NCBI RefSeq assembly: GCF_014205015.1
Contig: NZ_JACHMO010000001.1
Span: forward strand, 4,774,001 to 4,838,000
Direction of reading: 5' to 3'
DNA from: Saccharothrix ecbatanensis
GTDB taxonomy: Bacteria > Actinomycetota > Actinomycetes > Mycobacteriales > Pseudonocardiaceae
DNA length: 64,000 nt
In this document: positions 8,158 to 17,240 of the stretch, one piece after another
How positions within the stretch are numbered: position 1 is the stretch's first letter
Layout: each line of letters starts with the position of its first letter
Notes under the pieces: model-generated
What the model saw: only the letters and a program-made list of their open reading frames with translations
Told to the model about the DNA's origin: nothing
Databases searched by the model: none
Translations under genes and position numbers: made by a program

Positions 8158-9509
8158 CCCCCACGATCCTGGACGGCGTCGCGGTGGCCACGGTGGACGC
8201 CGCGGGCACCGAGCACGCGTTCGGCCACGTCGTCATCGAGCACGGCGTGATCACCGCCGTCGGCCCCGGCCAGGCGCCCAAACCCACCGGCCCGCACACC
8301 TGGATCGACGGCAGCGGCTGCCTGGTCACGCCCGGTCTGGTCAACACCCACCACCACCTCTACCAGTGGGCCACCCGGGGCTTCGCCCAGGACGCCACCC
8401 TGTTCGAGTGGCTGACCACGCTGTACCCGGTGTGGGGCGGCCTGGACGCGGAGATCACGCACGCGGCTGCATCCGCCGGGCTGGCGCGGCTCGCGTCCAC
8501 CGGCTGCACGACCGCCGCCGACCACCACTACGTCTACCCGCGCGAGGGCGGTGACCAGTTCGAGGCCCTTGTCGCCGCAGGCAAGCGCATCGGCATCCGC
8601 CTGCACGCCATCCGCGGCTCGATGGACCGCGGCCGGTCGCACGGCGGGCTCCCGCCGGACAACCTGGTCGAGGACACCGAAGGCGCGCTCATCGCCACCG
8701 AACAGGCCGCGAACGACCACCACGACCCCCTGCCGGACGCGTTGATCCGGGTGGCCGTCGGGCCGTGCTCGCCGTTCACGGTCAGCCCCGAGCTGATGAG
8801 CGGAGCGGCGGAACTGGGCCGTGCCAAGGGAGTCCGGCTGCACACGCACCTCGCCGAGACCGTGGACGAGGAGGAGCAGTGCCTGGCCGAGTTCGGCTGC
8901 ACGCCCACCGAGTACGCCGAACGGCTCGGCTGGCTGGGTGACGACGTGTGGCTCGCACACACCGTGCACCTGTCACCCGAAGCGGTGAAACGGCTGGGCG
9001 CGACCGGCACCGGCAGCGCGCACTGCCCGACGTCGAACGGTCGGCTGGGCACCGGTATCGCACCGGTCCGCGACCTGCTCGACGCGGGCGCGCCGGTCGG
9101 CTTGGGGGTGGACGGCGCGGCGTCCAACGAGTCCGGCGGGATGGTCGAGGAGCTGCACCAAGCGCTGCTGCAAGCCCGCCAGCGCGGCGGACCCAAGGCG
9201 CTGAACGCCCGTGAAGCGCTGTGGCTGGGCACGATGGGCGGCGCGCGGTGCCTCGGGCGTGATCAGGAGATCGGCTCGATCGAACCGGGCAAGCTCGCCG
9301 ACCTGGCCGTGTGGCGGCTCGACGGCCTGGACCACGCGGGCATCGACGACCCGGTGGCCGCCCTGGTCCTCGGCCCGCAGCCACGGCTCAAGCTGCTGAT
9401 GGTGGGCGGCCGGACCGTGGTGGACGACGGCGAACTGCGCACCGCCTCCGAAACCGACCTCGCGCGCGACCTGCGTGCCGCGGCCGAGCGACTGAAGGGG
9501 ACGCAATGA
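8154..9509 (+). CDS. 8-oxoguanine deaminase-like amidohydrolase
   Basis: 451 residues, metal-dependent amidohydrolase of the TrzN/AtzB/8-oxoguanine deaminase group. Metal ligands are visible in TPGLVNTHHHLYQW (HxH), HTHLAE, LAHTVHL and the Asp of GVDGAASN. Being embedded between subunits of a xanthine dehydrogenase strongly favours a purine substrate (8-oxoguanine or guanine) over a triazine. The frame extends upstream of 8154, but the ATG overlapping the previous stop is the evident start. Its own stop overlaps the next start by 4 bp. The exact substrate cannot be read from sequence. Confidence 0.83.
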   Translation: MTPTILDGVAVATVDAAGTEHAFGHVVIEHGVITAVGPGQAPKPTGPHTWIDGSGCLVTPGLVNTHHHLYQWATRGFAQDATLFEWLTTLYPVWGGLDAEITHAAASAGLARLASTGCTTAADHHYVYPREGGDQFEALVAAGKRIGIRLHAIRGSMDRGRSHGGLPPDNLVEDTEGALIATEQAANDHHDPLPDALIRVAVGPCSPFTVSPELMSGAAELGRAKGVRLHTHLAETVDEEEQCLAEFGCTPTEYAERLGWLGDDVWLAHTVHLSPEAVKRLGATGTGSAHCPTSNGRLGTGIAPVRDLLDAGAPVGLGVDGAASNESGGMVEELHQALLQARQRGGPKALNAREALWLGTMGGARCLGRDQEIGSIEPGKLADLAVWRLDGLDHAGIDDPVAALVLGPQPRLKLLMVGGRTVVDDGELRTASETDLARDLRAAAERLKGTQ

Positions 9510-11725
9510 GCCTCACCCCCGCCGACCTGACCTCCGCCGTGGCCGGTGGCATCGGCGCCAGCGCCCAACGACCGGACGGGAACCTCAAGGTGCGCGGCGA
9601 GTTCGCCTACGCCTCGGACCTGTGGCACGAGGACATGATCTGGGGTACGACCCTCCGCAGTCCACACCCGTACGCGCGGATCGTCTCGGTCGACATCACC
9701 GAGGCGCTGAAGGTCCCCGGCGTGTACGCGGTGCTGACGCACGAGGACGTGCCAGGGCAGAACCGGTACGGCCTGGAGCACAAGGACCAGCCGGTGCTCG
9801 CCGAGGATGTCGTGCGCTACCAAGGTGAACCGGTCGCGGTGGTCGGCGCGGACCACCCGGAAACCGCGCTGCGCGCCATGAAGCGCATCAAGGTCGAGTA
9901 CGACGTGCTCACGCCCGTGGTGGACATGGAGACCGCGGCCGACGACACGCCGCTGCACCCCGCCGGCAACGTCGTGCGGCACGTGCCGATCCGACGTGGC
10001 GACCAGCACGCGGCAGCCGAGGTCGTGGTCACCGGGCGGTACGAGGTCGGGATGCAGGACCAGGCGTTCCTCGGTCCCGAGTCCGGATTGGCCGTGCCGG
10101 ACGAGGAGGGTGGCGTCGACCTCTACATCGCCACGCAGTGGCTGCACGTCGACCAGGCGCAGGTGGCGGTGGCGCTGGGCCTGCCGCTGGAGCAGGTGCG
10201 GCTGACGCTGTCCGGTGTCGGCGGCGCGTTCGGTGGGCGTGAGGACCTGTCGATGCAGGTCCACGCGTGCCTGCTGGCGTTGCGCACCGGCAAGCCGACC
10301 AAGATGGTCTACAACCGCGAGGAGTCGTTCTACGGGCACGTCCACCGGCACCCGGCGGTGCTGTACTACGAGCACGGCGCGGACCGCACCGGCAGGCTCG
10401 TGTACGTCAAGGCGCGGATCTTCCTCGACGGCGGCGCGTACGCGTCCAGCACGTCCGCCGTGGTGGCGAACGCGGCGACGCTCGGTGTCGGGCCTTACGA
10501 CGTGGACAACGTGACCGTCGACTGCTGGGGCGTGTACACGAACAACCCGCCGTGCGGCGCGATGCGCGGATTCGGTGCGGTGCAAGCGGCTTTCGCCTAT
10601 GAGTCCCAAATGGACAGACTCGCCGAGGCGTTGGACATGGATCCGGTGGACGTGCGGATCGTCAACGCGATGAGCGAGGGCTCGGTCATGCCGACCGGTC
10701 AGGTGATCGACTCGGCCGCCCCCGTCGCGCAGTTGCTGAAGTTGGTGCGGGACAAGCCGATGCCGCCGCTGCCGGCTGCGGTGGACCTGCTGGACATGCC
10801 CGGCGGCGTCTCGAACACCACGCACGGCGAGGGGGTGGTGCGCGGCGTCGGTTATGCCGTGGGCATCAAGAACATCTGCTTCTCCGAGGGCTTCGACGAC
10901 TACTCGACCGTGCGGGTCCGGTTGCAGATCATCAACGGCGAGCCGGCCGCGTTGGCGCACACGGCGGCGGCCGAGGTCGGGCAGGGCCTGGTGACGATCA
11001 TGCAGCAGATCGTGCGCACCGAGCTGGGGGTGGAGCGGGTGACGATCCTGCCGATGGACACCAGCATCGGCAACGGCGGCTCGACGTCCGCGTCCCGGCA
11101 GACCTACGTGACGGGTGGCGCGGTGAAGGCCGCCTGCGCGGCCGTGCGGGAGAAGCTGGTCAAGCTCGCCGGCGGACGTGAGCCGGTGGACCTGGTGGAA
11201 CTCTTGGGCGACGAGGTGATCGACGAGACCGTGGAGTGGCGGCACCGGGCCACCGAGCGGATCGACCCGCTGACGGGGCAGGGCAACGCGCACGTGCAGT
11301 ACGGGTTCGCCGCGCACCGCGCCGTGGTGGACGTGGACGTGGAGCTGGGTCTGGTGAAGGTGGTCGAGCTGGACTGCGCGCAGGACGTCGGCAAGGCGCT
11401 CAACCCGCAGGCCGTGCTGGGTCAGATCCAGGGCGGGTCGGCGCAGGGGCTCGGGCTCGCGGTGATGGAGGAGATCCAGCTCGCGGGCGGCAAGGTGCGC
11501 AACCCGTCGTTCACCGACTACCTCATCCCGACCGTGCTCGACATGCCGCCGATGAGCATCGACGTGCTGGAACTCGGCGACCCGAACGCGCCGTACGGTG
11601 TGCGCGGCGTCGGCGAGCCGCCCACCATCTCGTCCACCCCGGCCATCGTGGCGGCCATCCGCGCCGCGACCGGCCTCGCCCTGACCCGCGTGCCCGTGCG
11701 GCCCGAACACATCACCGGCACCTGA
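9506..11725 (+). CDS. Xanthine dehydrogenase, molybdopterin-binding subunit
   Basis: 739 residues, large catalytic subunit. Molybdopterin-contact motifs are GVGGAFGGRED, NNPPCGAMRGFGAVQ, AAEVGQGLVTIMQQ and the C-terminal YGVRGVGEPP, whose Glu corresponds to the catalytic base. With the two small subunits it should oxidise hypoxanthine and xanthine to urate in the cytoplasm. AAGGGG precedes the ATG, which overlaps the previous stop. An XdhC-type cofactor-insertion protein is not encoded nearby. Confidence 0.9.
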   Translation: MSLTPADLTSAVAGGIGASAQRPDGNLKVRGEFAYASDLWHEDMIWGTTLRSPHPYARIVSVDITEALKVPGVYAVLTHEDVPGQNRYGLEHKDQPVLAEDVVRYQGEPVAVVGADHPETALRAMKRIKVEYDVLTPVVDMETAADDTPLHPAGNVVRHVPIRRGDQHAAAEVVVTGRYEVGMQDQAFLGPESGLAVPDEEGGVDLYIATQWLHVDQAQVAVALGLPLEQVRLTLSGVGGAFGGREDLSMQVHACLLALRTGKPTKMVYNREESFYGHVHRHPAVLYYEHGADRTGRLVYVKARIFLDGGAYASSTSAVVANAATLGVGPYDVDNVTVDCWGVYTNNPPCGAMRGFGAVQAAFAYESQMDRLAEALDMDPVDVRIVNAMSEGSVMPTGQVIDSAAPVAQLLKLVRDKPMPPLPAAVDLLDMPGGVSNTTHGEGVVRGVGYAVGIKNICFSEGFDDYSTVRVRLQIINGEPAALAHTAAAEVGQGLVTIMQQIVRTELGVERVTILPMDTSIGNGGSTSASRQTYVTGGAVKAACAAVREKLVKLAGGREPVDLVELLGDEVIDETVEWRHRATERIDPLTGQGNAHVQYGFAAHRAVVDVDVELGLVKVVELDCAQDVGKALNPQAVLGQIQGGSAQGLGLAVMEEIQLAGGKVRNPSFTDYLIPTVLDMPPMSIDVLELGDPNAPYGVRGVGEPPTISSTPAIVAAIRAATGLALTRVPVRPEHITGT

Positions 11726-11754
11726 GCTGTGGCTCATGCCTTGAGGAGCGCTTC

Positions 11755-12237
11755 ATGACCACGTCCGTCTCACCCGATGACGCCTGGCTGCGTGCGTCGA
11801 TCGACCTGGCCACCCGCAACGTCGCCGCGGGTGGCGGGCCGTTCGGCGCGGTGATCGTCCGGGCCGGCGAGGTGATCGCGACCGGCACGAACCAGGTCAC
11901 CCCGACCCTCGACCCGACCGCGCACGCCGAGGTGGTCGCCATCCGTGCGGCTTGCCAGGCCGTCGGCGACTTCCGCCTCACCGGCTGCGTGCTGGTGTCG
12001 TCCTGCGAACCGTGCCCGCTGTGCCTGTCCGCCGCGCTGTGGGCGCGGGTCGACCGGGTCGTCTACGCCGCGGACCGGGACGACGCCGCCGCGGCGGGCT
12101 TCGACGACCGCGCGTTCCACGACCTCTTCGGCCGTCCCCGCGACACGTGGAGCCTTCCGGTGCACCGGATCTCCACCGGCGACGACAACGCCCCGTTCAC
12201 CGCCTGGCTCTCCCGCGCGGATCGCATCGACTACTAG
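11755..12237 (+). CDS. Nucleobase deaminase, guanine deaminase-like
   Basis: 160 residues, cytidine/deoxycytidylate deaminase fold. The zinc site is HAEVVAI (His ligand and catalytic Glu) plus CEPCPLC. Early residues GGGPFGAVIV are also typical of this family. It ends in the purine-deaminase style with an acidic/aromatic tail (SRADRIDY). It follows xanthine dehydrogenase by 29 bp with TTGAGGAG before the ATG. Guanine deamination to xanthine would feed the preceding enzyme. Cytosine or adenosine specificity is possible but less consistent with context. Confidence 0.82.
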   Translation: MTTSVSPDDAWLRASIDLATRNVAAGGGPFGAVIVRAGEVIATGTNQVTPTLDPTAHAEVVAIRAACQAVGDFRLTGCVLVSSCEPCPLCLSAALWARVDRVVYAADRDDAAAAGFDDRAFHDLFGRPRDTWSLPVHRISTGDDNAPFTAWLSRADRIDY

Positions 12238-12268
12238 GCAGTGTCGCGCGTAGAGCTAGCATGCCGCC

Positions 12269-13627
12269 GTGGCTGACATGATCGGAAAGCGCGCGGTAGT
12301 GGTGGGCGGCGGCATCGCGGGTCTCACCGCGGCGCGTGCACTCGCCGACCGGTTCGAAGAGGTGGTCGTACTCGACCGCGACGAGTTACCGGACGAGGTG
12401 GAGCCGCGCAAGGGCGTGCCGCAGGGTCACCACGCGCACACCCTGATGGCCGGTGGTCGCCGGGCGCTGGAGGAGCTCTTCCCGGGGCTGGACGCCGAAC
12501 TGGTCGAGGCCGGAGCCGTCGACCTCGACCACGGCCTGGGCATCTCGACGGCCCGGTTCGGCCGGGTCGGATCGCACTGGACGGCCGGCGTGCACATGAT
12601 GAGCGCGAGCCGGCCGCTGGTGGAGACCTCGATCCGGCGCCGGGTGCGTGCGGTGGAGTCGGTGCGGCTGCGGACCGGGGTCGCGGTGTCCGGGCTGGTC
12701 GGCGAGGACGGCCGGGTCACCGGTGTGTCCCTGGACGACGGCGAGGTGATCGAAGCGGACCTCGTCGTCGACTGCACGGGCCGGGGAACGCGGTCCAACC
12801 ACTGGCTCGCCGCGCTGGGCCTGGCCGTGCCCGAGTCGGTCGAGGTCAAGGCCGGAGTCGGCTACGCCAGCAGGCTCTACCGCAGGACGGACCTGGTCGA
12901 GCCCAAGATCGCGTTCGCGGTGCCCGTCGCGCCCGCGGAGTTCCGGGCCGGGCTCATGCTGCCGATCGAGGGCGACCGCTGGCTGGTGTCGCTCAGCGGG
13001 TGGCACGACCGGTTCCCGCACGACGACGAGGAGTTCGAGTCGCACGCCGCGTCGTTGCCGCACCCGGCGATCCGGGAGGTCGTGAGCACCGGCGAGCCGC
13101 TGACCGGGATCTCCGTGATCCGGTTCCCGGCCAGTCGGCGGCGGTACTTCGAGCGCTTGCGCCGGTCGCCCGCCGGTTTCCTCACCCTCGGCGACGCCGT
13201 GTGCAGCTTCAACCCGATCTACGGCCAGGGCATGTCCTGCGCCGCGATGGCCGCCGCGGAACTGCGTCGGCTGCTCGGCGTGCACGGGGCCGTGACCCCG
13301 GAACTGTCCACCGAGTACTACCGCCGTGTCGCCGGGATCCTGGCCACCCCGTGGCGGTTCGCCACCGGCGGCGACTACCGCTACCCGCAGACCGAAGGCC
13401 GACGGCCGCGCGGCATCCGCCTGACCAACGCCTACACCATGCTGATCCTGCTCGCGTGCTCGGCGGACGAGGACCTGCGCCGGACGTACGTCTCGGTCCA
13501 ACACCTCCTCCTCGACTCGGCGGTGCTGCGAACCCCGACCATGGCCCTCCGCGTACTCCGCCGCGCCCTGCAGGCAGCCCGACGTTCACGCCGCCAGGCC
13601 GCAGCCGCGAAATCGTCTTCGAGCTGA
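12269..13627 (+). CDS. FAD-dependent oxidoreductase, geranylgeranyl-reductase/halogenase-like
   Basis: 452 residues. The N-terminal Rossmann motif is VVVGGGIAGLTAARAL, then RKGVPQGHHAHTLMAGG. A mid-domain DCTGRG and a late GDAVCSFNPIYGQGMS motif place it among p-hydroxybenzoate-hydroxylase-fold flavoproteins. The last 30 residues are Arg/Ala/Ser-rich and unstructured. The start is GTG at 12269. It is isolated from any recognisable biosynthetic cluster, so the substrate is unknown. One TTA leucine codon at 12386-12388 is uncommon in this genome and hints at bldA control. Confidence 0.75.
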   Translation: MADMIGKRAVVVGGGIAGLTAARALADRFEEVVVLDRDELPDEVEPRKGVPQGHHAHTLMAGGRRALEELFPGLDAELVEAGAVDLDHGLGISTARFGRVGSHWTAGVHMMSASRPLVETSIRRRVRAVESVRLRTGVAVSGLVGEDGRVTGVSLDDGEVIEADLVVDCTGRGTRSNHWLAALGLAVPESVEVKAGVGYASRLYRRTDLVEPKIAFAVPVAPAEFRAGLMLPIEGDRWLVSLSGWHDRFPHDDEEFESHAASLPHPAIREVVSTGEPLTGISVIRFPASRRRYFERLRRSPAGFLTLGDAVCSFNPIYGQGMSCAAMAAAELRRLLGVHGAVTPELSTEYYRRVAGILATPWRFATGGDYRYPQTEGRRPRGIRLTNAYTMLILLACSADEDLRRTYVSVQHLLLDSAVLRTPTMALRVLRRALQAARRSRRQAAAAKSSSS

Positions 13628-13638
13628 TCACGGCGTAG

Positions 13639-14256
13639 CTAGGCGCCGAGCAGGCCCCGTTCGTACGCGACCGCGACCGCCGCGGCGCGGTCCTTTACGC
13701 CGAGCTTCGTGTACACGTGCACCAAGTGCGTCTTCACGGTCGCCTCGCTGATGAACAGCTTCGCCGCCGCCTCACGGTTCGTGCACCCCCGCGCGATCAA
13801 CCCCAGCACCTCCACCTCACGATCGCTCAAAGGCTCCGCGGCCGGCGTGCGGACCTGGCCCAGCAATCGCGTGGCGACCGACGGCGACAGCACCGCGTCC
13901 CCCCGAGCCGCCGAACGCACCGCACGGAACAGCTCGTCGCGCGGAGTGTCCTTCAGCAGGTACCCCGTGGCCCCGGCCTTGATCGCCGGCAGCACGTCGC
14001 TGTCCGTGTCGTACGTGGTCAGGACCAGGACACGGGTGGGGAAGCCGCGCAGCCGCTCGATCGCCGTGACGCCGTCCACCCCCGGCATCCGCAGGTCCAT
14101 CAGCACGACGTCCGGCGACACTGCCCGCACCACGGCCACCGCCTCCGCGCCGTCCGCCGCCTCACCCACCACCTCGACGTCACCGGCGCCCGCGAGCATC
14201 CCGCGCAGCCCGTCCCGCACCACCGGGTGGTCGTCCACGATCACCACCCGGATCAC
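13639..14256 (-). CDS. NarL/LuxR-family response regulator
   Basis: 205 residues. The receiver domain has phospho-acceptor Asp in DVVLMDLRMPGVDG and the conserved Lys in YLLKDTPRDEL. A LuxR DNA-binding domain follows (LSDREVEVLGLIARGCTNRE, then LFISEATVKTHLVHVYTKLG). It overlaps the upstream sensor kinase gene by 4 bp and is the distal gene of an operon with an ABC exporter. It probably controls that transporter, as in DesK/LiaS-like systems. Confidence 0.92.
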   Translation of the reverse strand: MIRVVIVDDHPVVRDGLRGMLAGAGDVEVVGEAADGAEAVAVVRAVSPDVVLMDLRMPGVDGVTAIERLRGFPTRVLVLTTYDTDSDVLPAIKAGATGYLLKDTPRDELFRAVRSAARGDAVLSPSVATRLLGQVRTPAAEPLSDREVEVLGLIARGCTNREAAAKLFISEATVKTHLVHVYTKLGVKDRAAAVAVAYERGLLGA

Positions 14257-15449
14257 GCGACGACCTCCGCCGGGATCGCGGGCACCGATGCCGACACGGC
14301 CGTGCCGCCACCCGGCTCGGACTCCACCACCAACGCGCCCGCCAGCCGTGACACCCGTTGCCGCATGCCGATCAGCCCGAAACCGTCCGTCTGCACCGCC
14401 GGGTCGAACCCTGAACCGTCGTCACGCACGTCCAGCGTCACCACGTCCTCCATGTACGACAACGTCAACCCGACCCGTGAAGCGGCGGCGTGCTTGGCCA
14501 CGTTGGCCAACGCCTCCTGCGCCGCACGCAGCAACGTCACCTCCACCTCGGGGTGCAGAGCGCGCGCCGCACCCGTCGTGTGCACGGACGCGGCCACCCC
14601 CGTCTGGTCCGTCCACCCCGTGACGACCTCGGCCAACGCGTCCGGCAGGTTCGCGTCCACCAGCGCGGGCGGGCTGAGGGCGTGCACCGAACGACGCGCC
14701 TCGGCCAGGTTCTCCCGCGCCAGCCGCAACGCCCTCTCCACGTGCCGCGGCGGGTTCTCGTCCGCCTGGAGCTGCGTGATGATGCCGGTGAACCCCTGGG
14801 CGAGGGTGTCGTGGATCTCCCGCGCCAACCGCTGGCGCTCGTCCAGCACGCCCGCCTCCCGCGCCTGGATGAGCAACTGGGCGTGCAGGCCCGCGTTCTC
14901 CTCCATCATCGCCGCCATCTCGGCCACCATCTCCTTGCGGCGCCGGGACTGCTCGGACGTGATGTGGCCGACCGTGGTGAACGTGCAGGCGATGACCACG
15001 ATGACCACGACGACGACCAGGTACACCACGATCGGCCCGAGCTCCGCCGGCGGGAAGCCGCCGTACAGCGACGTCGCCGCCAGCACCCCGGTCGCCGACA
15101 CCCCGACGAGCTTCCACCGGCCGGGCAGCACCTCGATGGCGTAGATGTACCCGGCGAAGGAGTAGAAGCCGAACATCGGATCGCGCAGCCCCAGCAGCGC
15201 GTACGCCACCAGGATGCCGACGAAGAACACCGCCATCAGGCCGCGCCTGGAGCGCCAGTCCGGGTGCAGGGTGAACCACCACAGCATCCACAGGCCGGTC
15301 GCCATCGCGATGCCGGCGTTGACCGCTTCGGTCGGCCACGGGTCCGTCCCGGTCACCAGGTACACGGCCGTCGTCAGCACCAGCACGAAGTACGGGATGG
15401 CGTGCCCGGCGACGGTCAGCCGCCGTTCCCACATGTCCAGCACGTCCAT
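14253..15449 (-). CDS. Sensor histidine kinase, HisKA_3 type
   Basis: About 398 residues. Several hydrophobic segments in the N-terminal 130 residues make a membrane sensor with little extracellular sequence. The dimerisation motif RLAREIHDTLAQGFTGIITQ carries the phospho-His, and the ATPase domain ends with DDGSGFDP and GLIGMRQRVSRLAG. The ATG at 15449 is preferred because AGGGG is 9 bases upstream; a GTG at 15458 is possible. It overlaps the response regulator. Short membrane-embedded sensors next to ABC-2 transporters usually sense cell-envelope stress or antibiotics. Confidence 0.88.
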   Translation of the reverse strand: MDVLDMWERRLTVAGHAIPYFVLVLTTAVYLVTGTDPWPTEAVNAGIAMATGLWMLWWFTLHPDWRSRRGLMAVFFVGILVAYALLGLRDPMFGFYSFAGYIYAIEVLPGRWKLVGVSATGVLAATSLYGGFPPAELGPIVVYLVVVVVIVVIACTFTTVGHITSEQSRRRKEMVAEMAAMMEENAGLHAQLLIQAREAGVLDERQRLAREIHDTLAQGFTGIITQLQADENPPRHVERALRLARENLAEARRSVHALSPPALVDANLPDALAEVVTGWTDQTGVAASVHTTGAARALHPEVEVTLLRAAQEALANVAKHAAASRVGLTLSYMEDVVTLDVRDDGSGFDPAVQTDGFGLIGMRQRVSRLAGALVVESEPGGGTAVSASVPAIPAEVVA

Positions 15450-15461
15450 CGCGCGCACCCC

Positions 15462-16187
15462 CTACTCCCAGCGGAAAGACTTCGCCGCGACGGTACCCGC
15501 CACCACCGTGACCAGCGCCAGCACGCCGAGGTGCACGGGATCGGGTGCGGCGCCCAGCCACGACTCCTGCAACGCCTCCACGCCGGGCGGCAGGTACGCG
15601 CCGATGGTGTTGAGGAAGTCCGGCAGCAGGAACCGGGGCAGGTACACGCCGCCGAAGAACATGACCAGCATGAACACCACGGTCGCCCACCCTCCGGCGG
15701 ACCGCGCCGTCGGCGCCCAGGCCGCCACCAGCAGACCGATGGCGGACAGCGACAGCATGCCGAGCAGGCACGTCACGAAGAACCCGAGCGGGTGGTGCGG
15801 CAGGTCGATGTCGAACACCAGCCGGGCCACCGCCATCAGCAGCACGATCGAGATCGCGCCCGCGATCACGTTGACCGCCACCTGCGCCACCAGCAGGCGT
15901 GCCGGGTGGACGGGGGTGGTGGAGAAGCGGCGCAGGATGCCCTTCTCGCGGTAGGTGGCGACGGACGTGGGCAGCTTGTTCAGGCCCAGGAACGCCATCG
16001 TGACCACCACCAGGCTGGACATGAAGGCGTCGACGAACCGCAGGTTGCCGAAGTTCGGGTCGGGCGTGCGCAACGCGGGGATCGCGCCGAGCACCAGCAG
16101 CAGGATGGTCGGGAAGAGGACGGCGAACACGACCATGCTCGGCTCGCGCAGGAACAGCTTCCACTCGGTGCTGATGATCTTCAACAT
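15462..16187 (-). CDS. ABC-2 type transporter permease
   Basis: 241 residues, six predicted membrane segments. The cytoplasmic loop REKGILRRFSTTPVHPARLL is typical of daunorubicin-resistance (DrrB-like) permeases. It lies 4 bp after the ATPase gene and 12 bp before the kinase gene. With that ATPase it forms a drug, lipid or peptide exporter. Confidence 0.88.
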   Translation of the reverse strand: MLKIISTEWKLFLREPSMVVFAVLFPTILLLVLGAIPALRTPDPNFGNLRFVDAFMSSLVVVTMAFLGLNKLPTSVATYREKGILRRFSTTPVHPARLLVAQVAVNVIAGAISIVLLMAVARLVFDIDLPHHPLGFFVTCLLGMLSLSAIGLLVAAWAPTARSAGGWATVVFMLVMFFGGVYLPRFLLPDFLNTIGAYLPPGVEALQESWLGAAPDPVHLGVLALVTVVAGTVAAKSFRWE

Positions 16188-16191
16188 GCTG

Positions 16192-17100
16192 CTACTCCGA
16201 GAGCGTTCGGCCGGTGAGGCGGATGAAGGCGTCGTCCAGGCCCGCCTGCTCGATGCGCAGGTCGGCGGCGACGATCTGGTTGCGGGCGAGCACGGACGTG
16301 ACGGCGTGCAGCAGGTTGCCGGTGCCGGTGACGACGAGCTGCGGCCCGTGCTGCTCGACGCCGGAGACCTCCGGCAGCGCTTCGAGCAGCTTCACGTCGA
16401 GCGGCGCGGTGGGTCGGAACCGGACCCGCTGCTCACCGTCCACTCGGGACACGAGCCCGGCCGGCGTGTCCACCGCGACCAGCTTGCCCTCGTCGATCAG
16501 GGCGATCCGGTCGCACAGCCGTTCCGCTTCCTCCATGAAGTGGGTGACCAGGACGACCGTGACGCCGGAGTCCCGGATCTGCTCGACCAGGCTCCACGTG
16601 TCGCGGCGGGCCTGCGGGTCGAGGCCGGTGGTCAGCTCGTCCAGCACGGCGATCCTGGGCTTGCCGATCAGCGCCAGCGCGATGGAGACGCGTTGCTTCT
16701 GGCCGCCGGAGAGCTTGCGGTACTCCGTTTTGGCCCGATCGGCCAGGCCGAGACGGGCGAGCAGCTCGCGCCAGTCAGCCGGGTCGCGGTAGAAGGACGC
16801 GTAGAGGTCCAGCGCCTCGCCGACCCGGATGCGGTCGGGCAGTTCGCTCTGCTGCAACTGCACGCCGAGCCGGGTGCGCAACTCCGCCCGGTCGCGCTTC
16901 GGGTCGAGCCCGTCGACGCGGATCGTGCCGCCGTCCGGTGTGCGCAACCCCTCGACGCACTCGACGGTCGTGGTCTTCCCCGCCCCGTTCGGGCCGAGGA
17001 TCCCGAAGATCTCCCCCTCGTCGACGGAGAACGAGACACCGTCCACCGCGACCTTCCGGTCGTACCTCTTGACGAGGTCGACCACCTCGATGATTGCCAT
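16192..17100 (-). CDS. ABC transporter ATP-binding protein (DrrA-like)
   Basis: 302 residues. Walker A GPNGAGKTTTVECVEG, signature KLSGGQKQRVSIALALIG, Walker B IAVLDELTTGLDPQARRDTW and the H-loop VTHFMEEAERLCDRIALIDEG are intact. The C-terminal DrrA-like domain (residues 215-302) is present. The frame can extend to 17166, but ATG at 17100 begins exactly at the conserved domain (MAIIEVVDLVKRYD). First gene of the ATPase-permease-kinase-regulator operon. Confidence 0.9.
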   Translation of the reverse strand: MAIIEVVDLVKRYDRKVAVDGVSFSVDEGEIFGILGPNGAGKTTTVECVEGLRTPDGGTIRVDGLDPKRDRAELRTRLGVQLQQSELPDRIRVGEALDLYASFYRDPADWRELLARLGLADRAKTEYRKLSGGQKQRVSIALALIGKPRIAVLDELTTGLDPQARRDTWSLVEQIRDSGVTVVLVTHFMEEAERLCDRIALIDEGKLVAVDTPAGLVSRVDGEQRVRFRPTAPLDVKLLEALPEVSGVEQHGPQLVVTGTGNLLHAVTSVLARNQIVAADLRIEQAGLDDAFIRLTGRTLSE

Positions 17101-17157
17101 GCCACAAGCGTCGTCGCGGAGGCGGCCGTGCGGATCACACGGCGGGCCAGACGTCGC

Positions 17158-17175
17158 ATCAACCAATCGGTTGAT
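17158..17175. promoter_or_regulatory. Palindromic operator candidate upstream of the ABC/TCS operon
   Basis: ATCAACCAATCGGTTGAT: seven-base arms around AATC. It lies 58 bp upstream of the ABC ATPase start and 66 bp before the divergent gene at 17241. The symmetry resembles TetR- or LuxR-type operators. The binding protein is unknown; the adjacent LuxR regulator is a candidate. Confidence 0.45.
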
Positions 17176-17240
17176 TCACCCGTAGACCACCCCGAGACCT
17201 CAGGGGTCGTCGCGCCGCGCTCGTTCGGTATCGTGGCGGC

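Noticed and set aside
8154..9509. Triazine hydrolase (AtzB/TrzN) for xenobiotic degradation
   Set aside because: The gene is embedded and translationally coupled between xanthine dehydrogenase subunits, which favours a purine deaminase.
9263..11737. Long open frame on the minus strand across the xanthine dehydrogenase large subunit
   Set aside because: It mirrors a well-supported gene on the other strand, has His/Arg/Val-rich composition typical of antisense frames in GC-rich DNA, and no domain.
12269..13627. Halogenase of a natural-product cluster
   Set aside because: No biosynthetic partners within the window and no tryptophan-halogenase WxWxIP motif.
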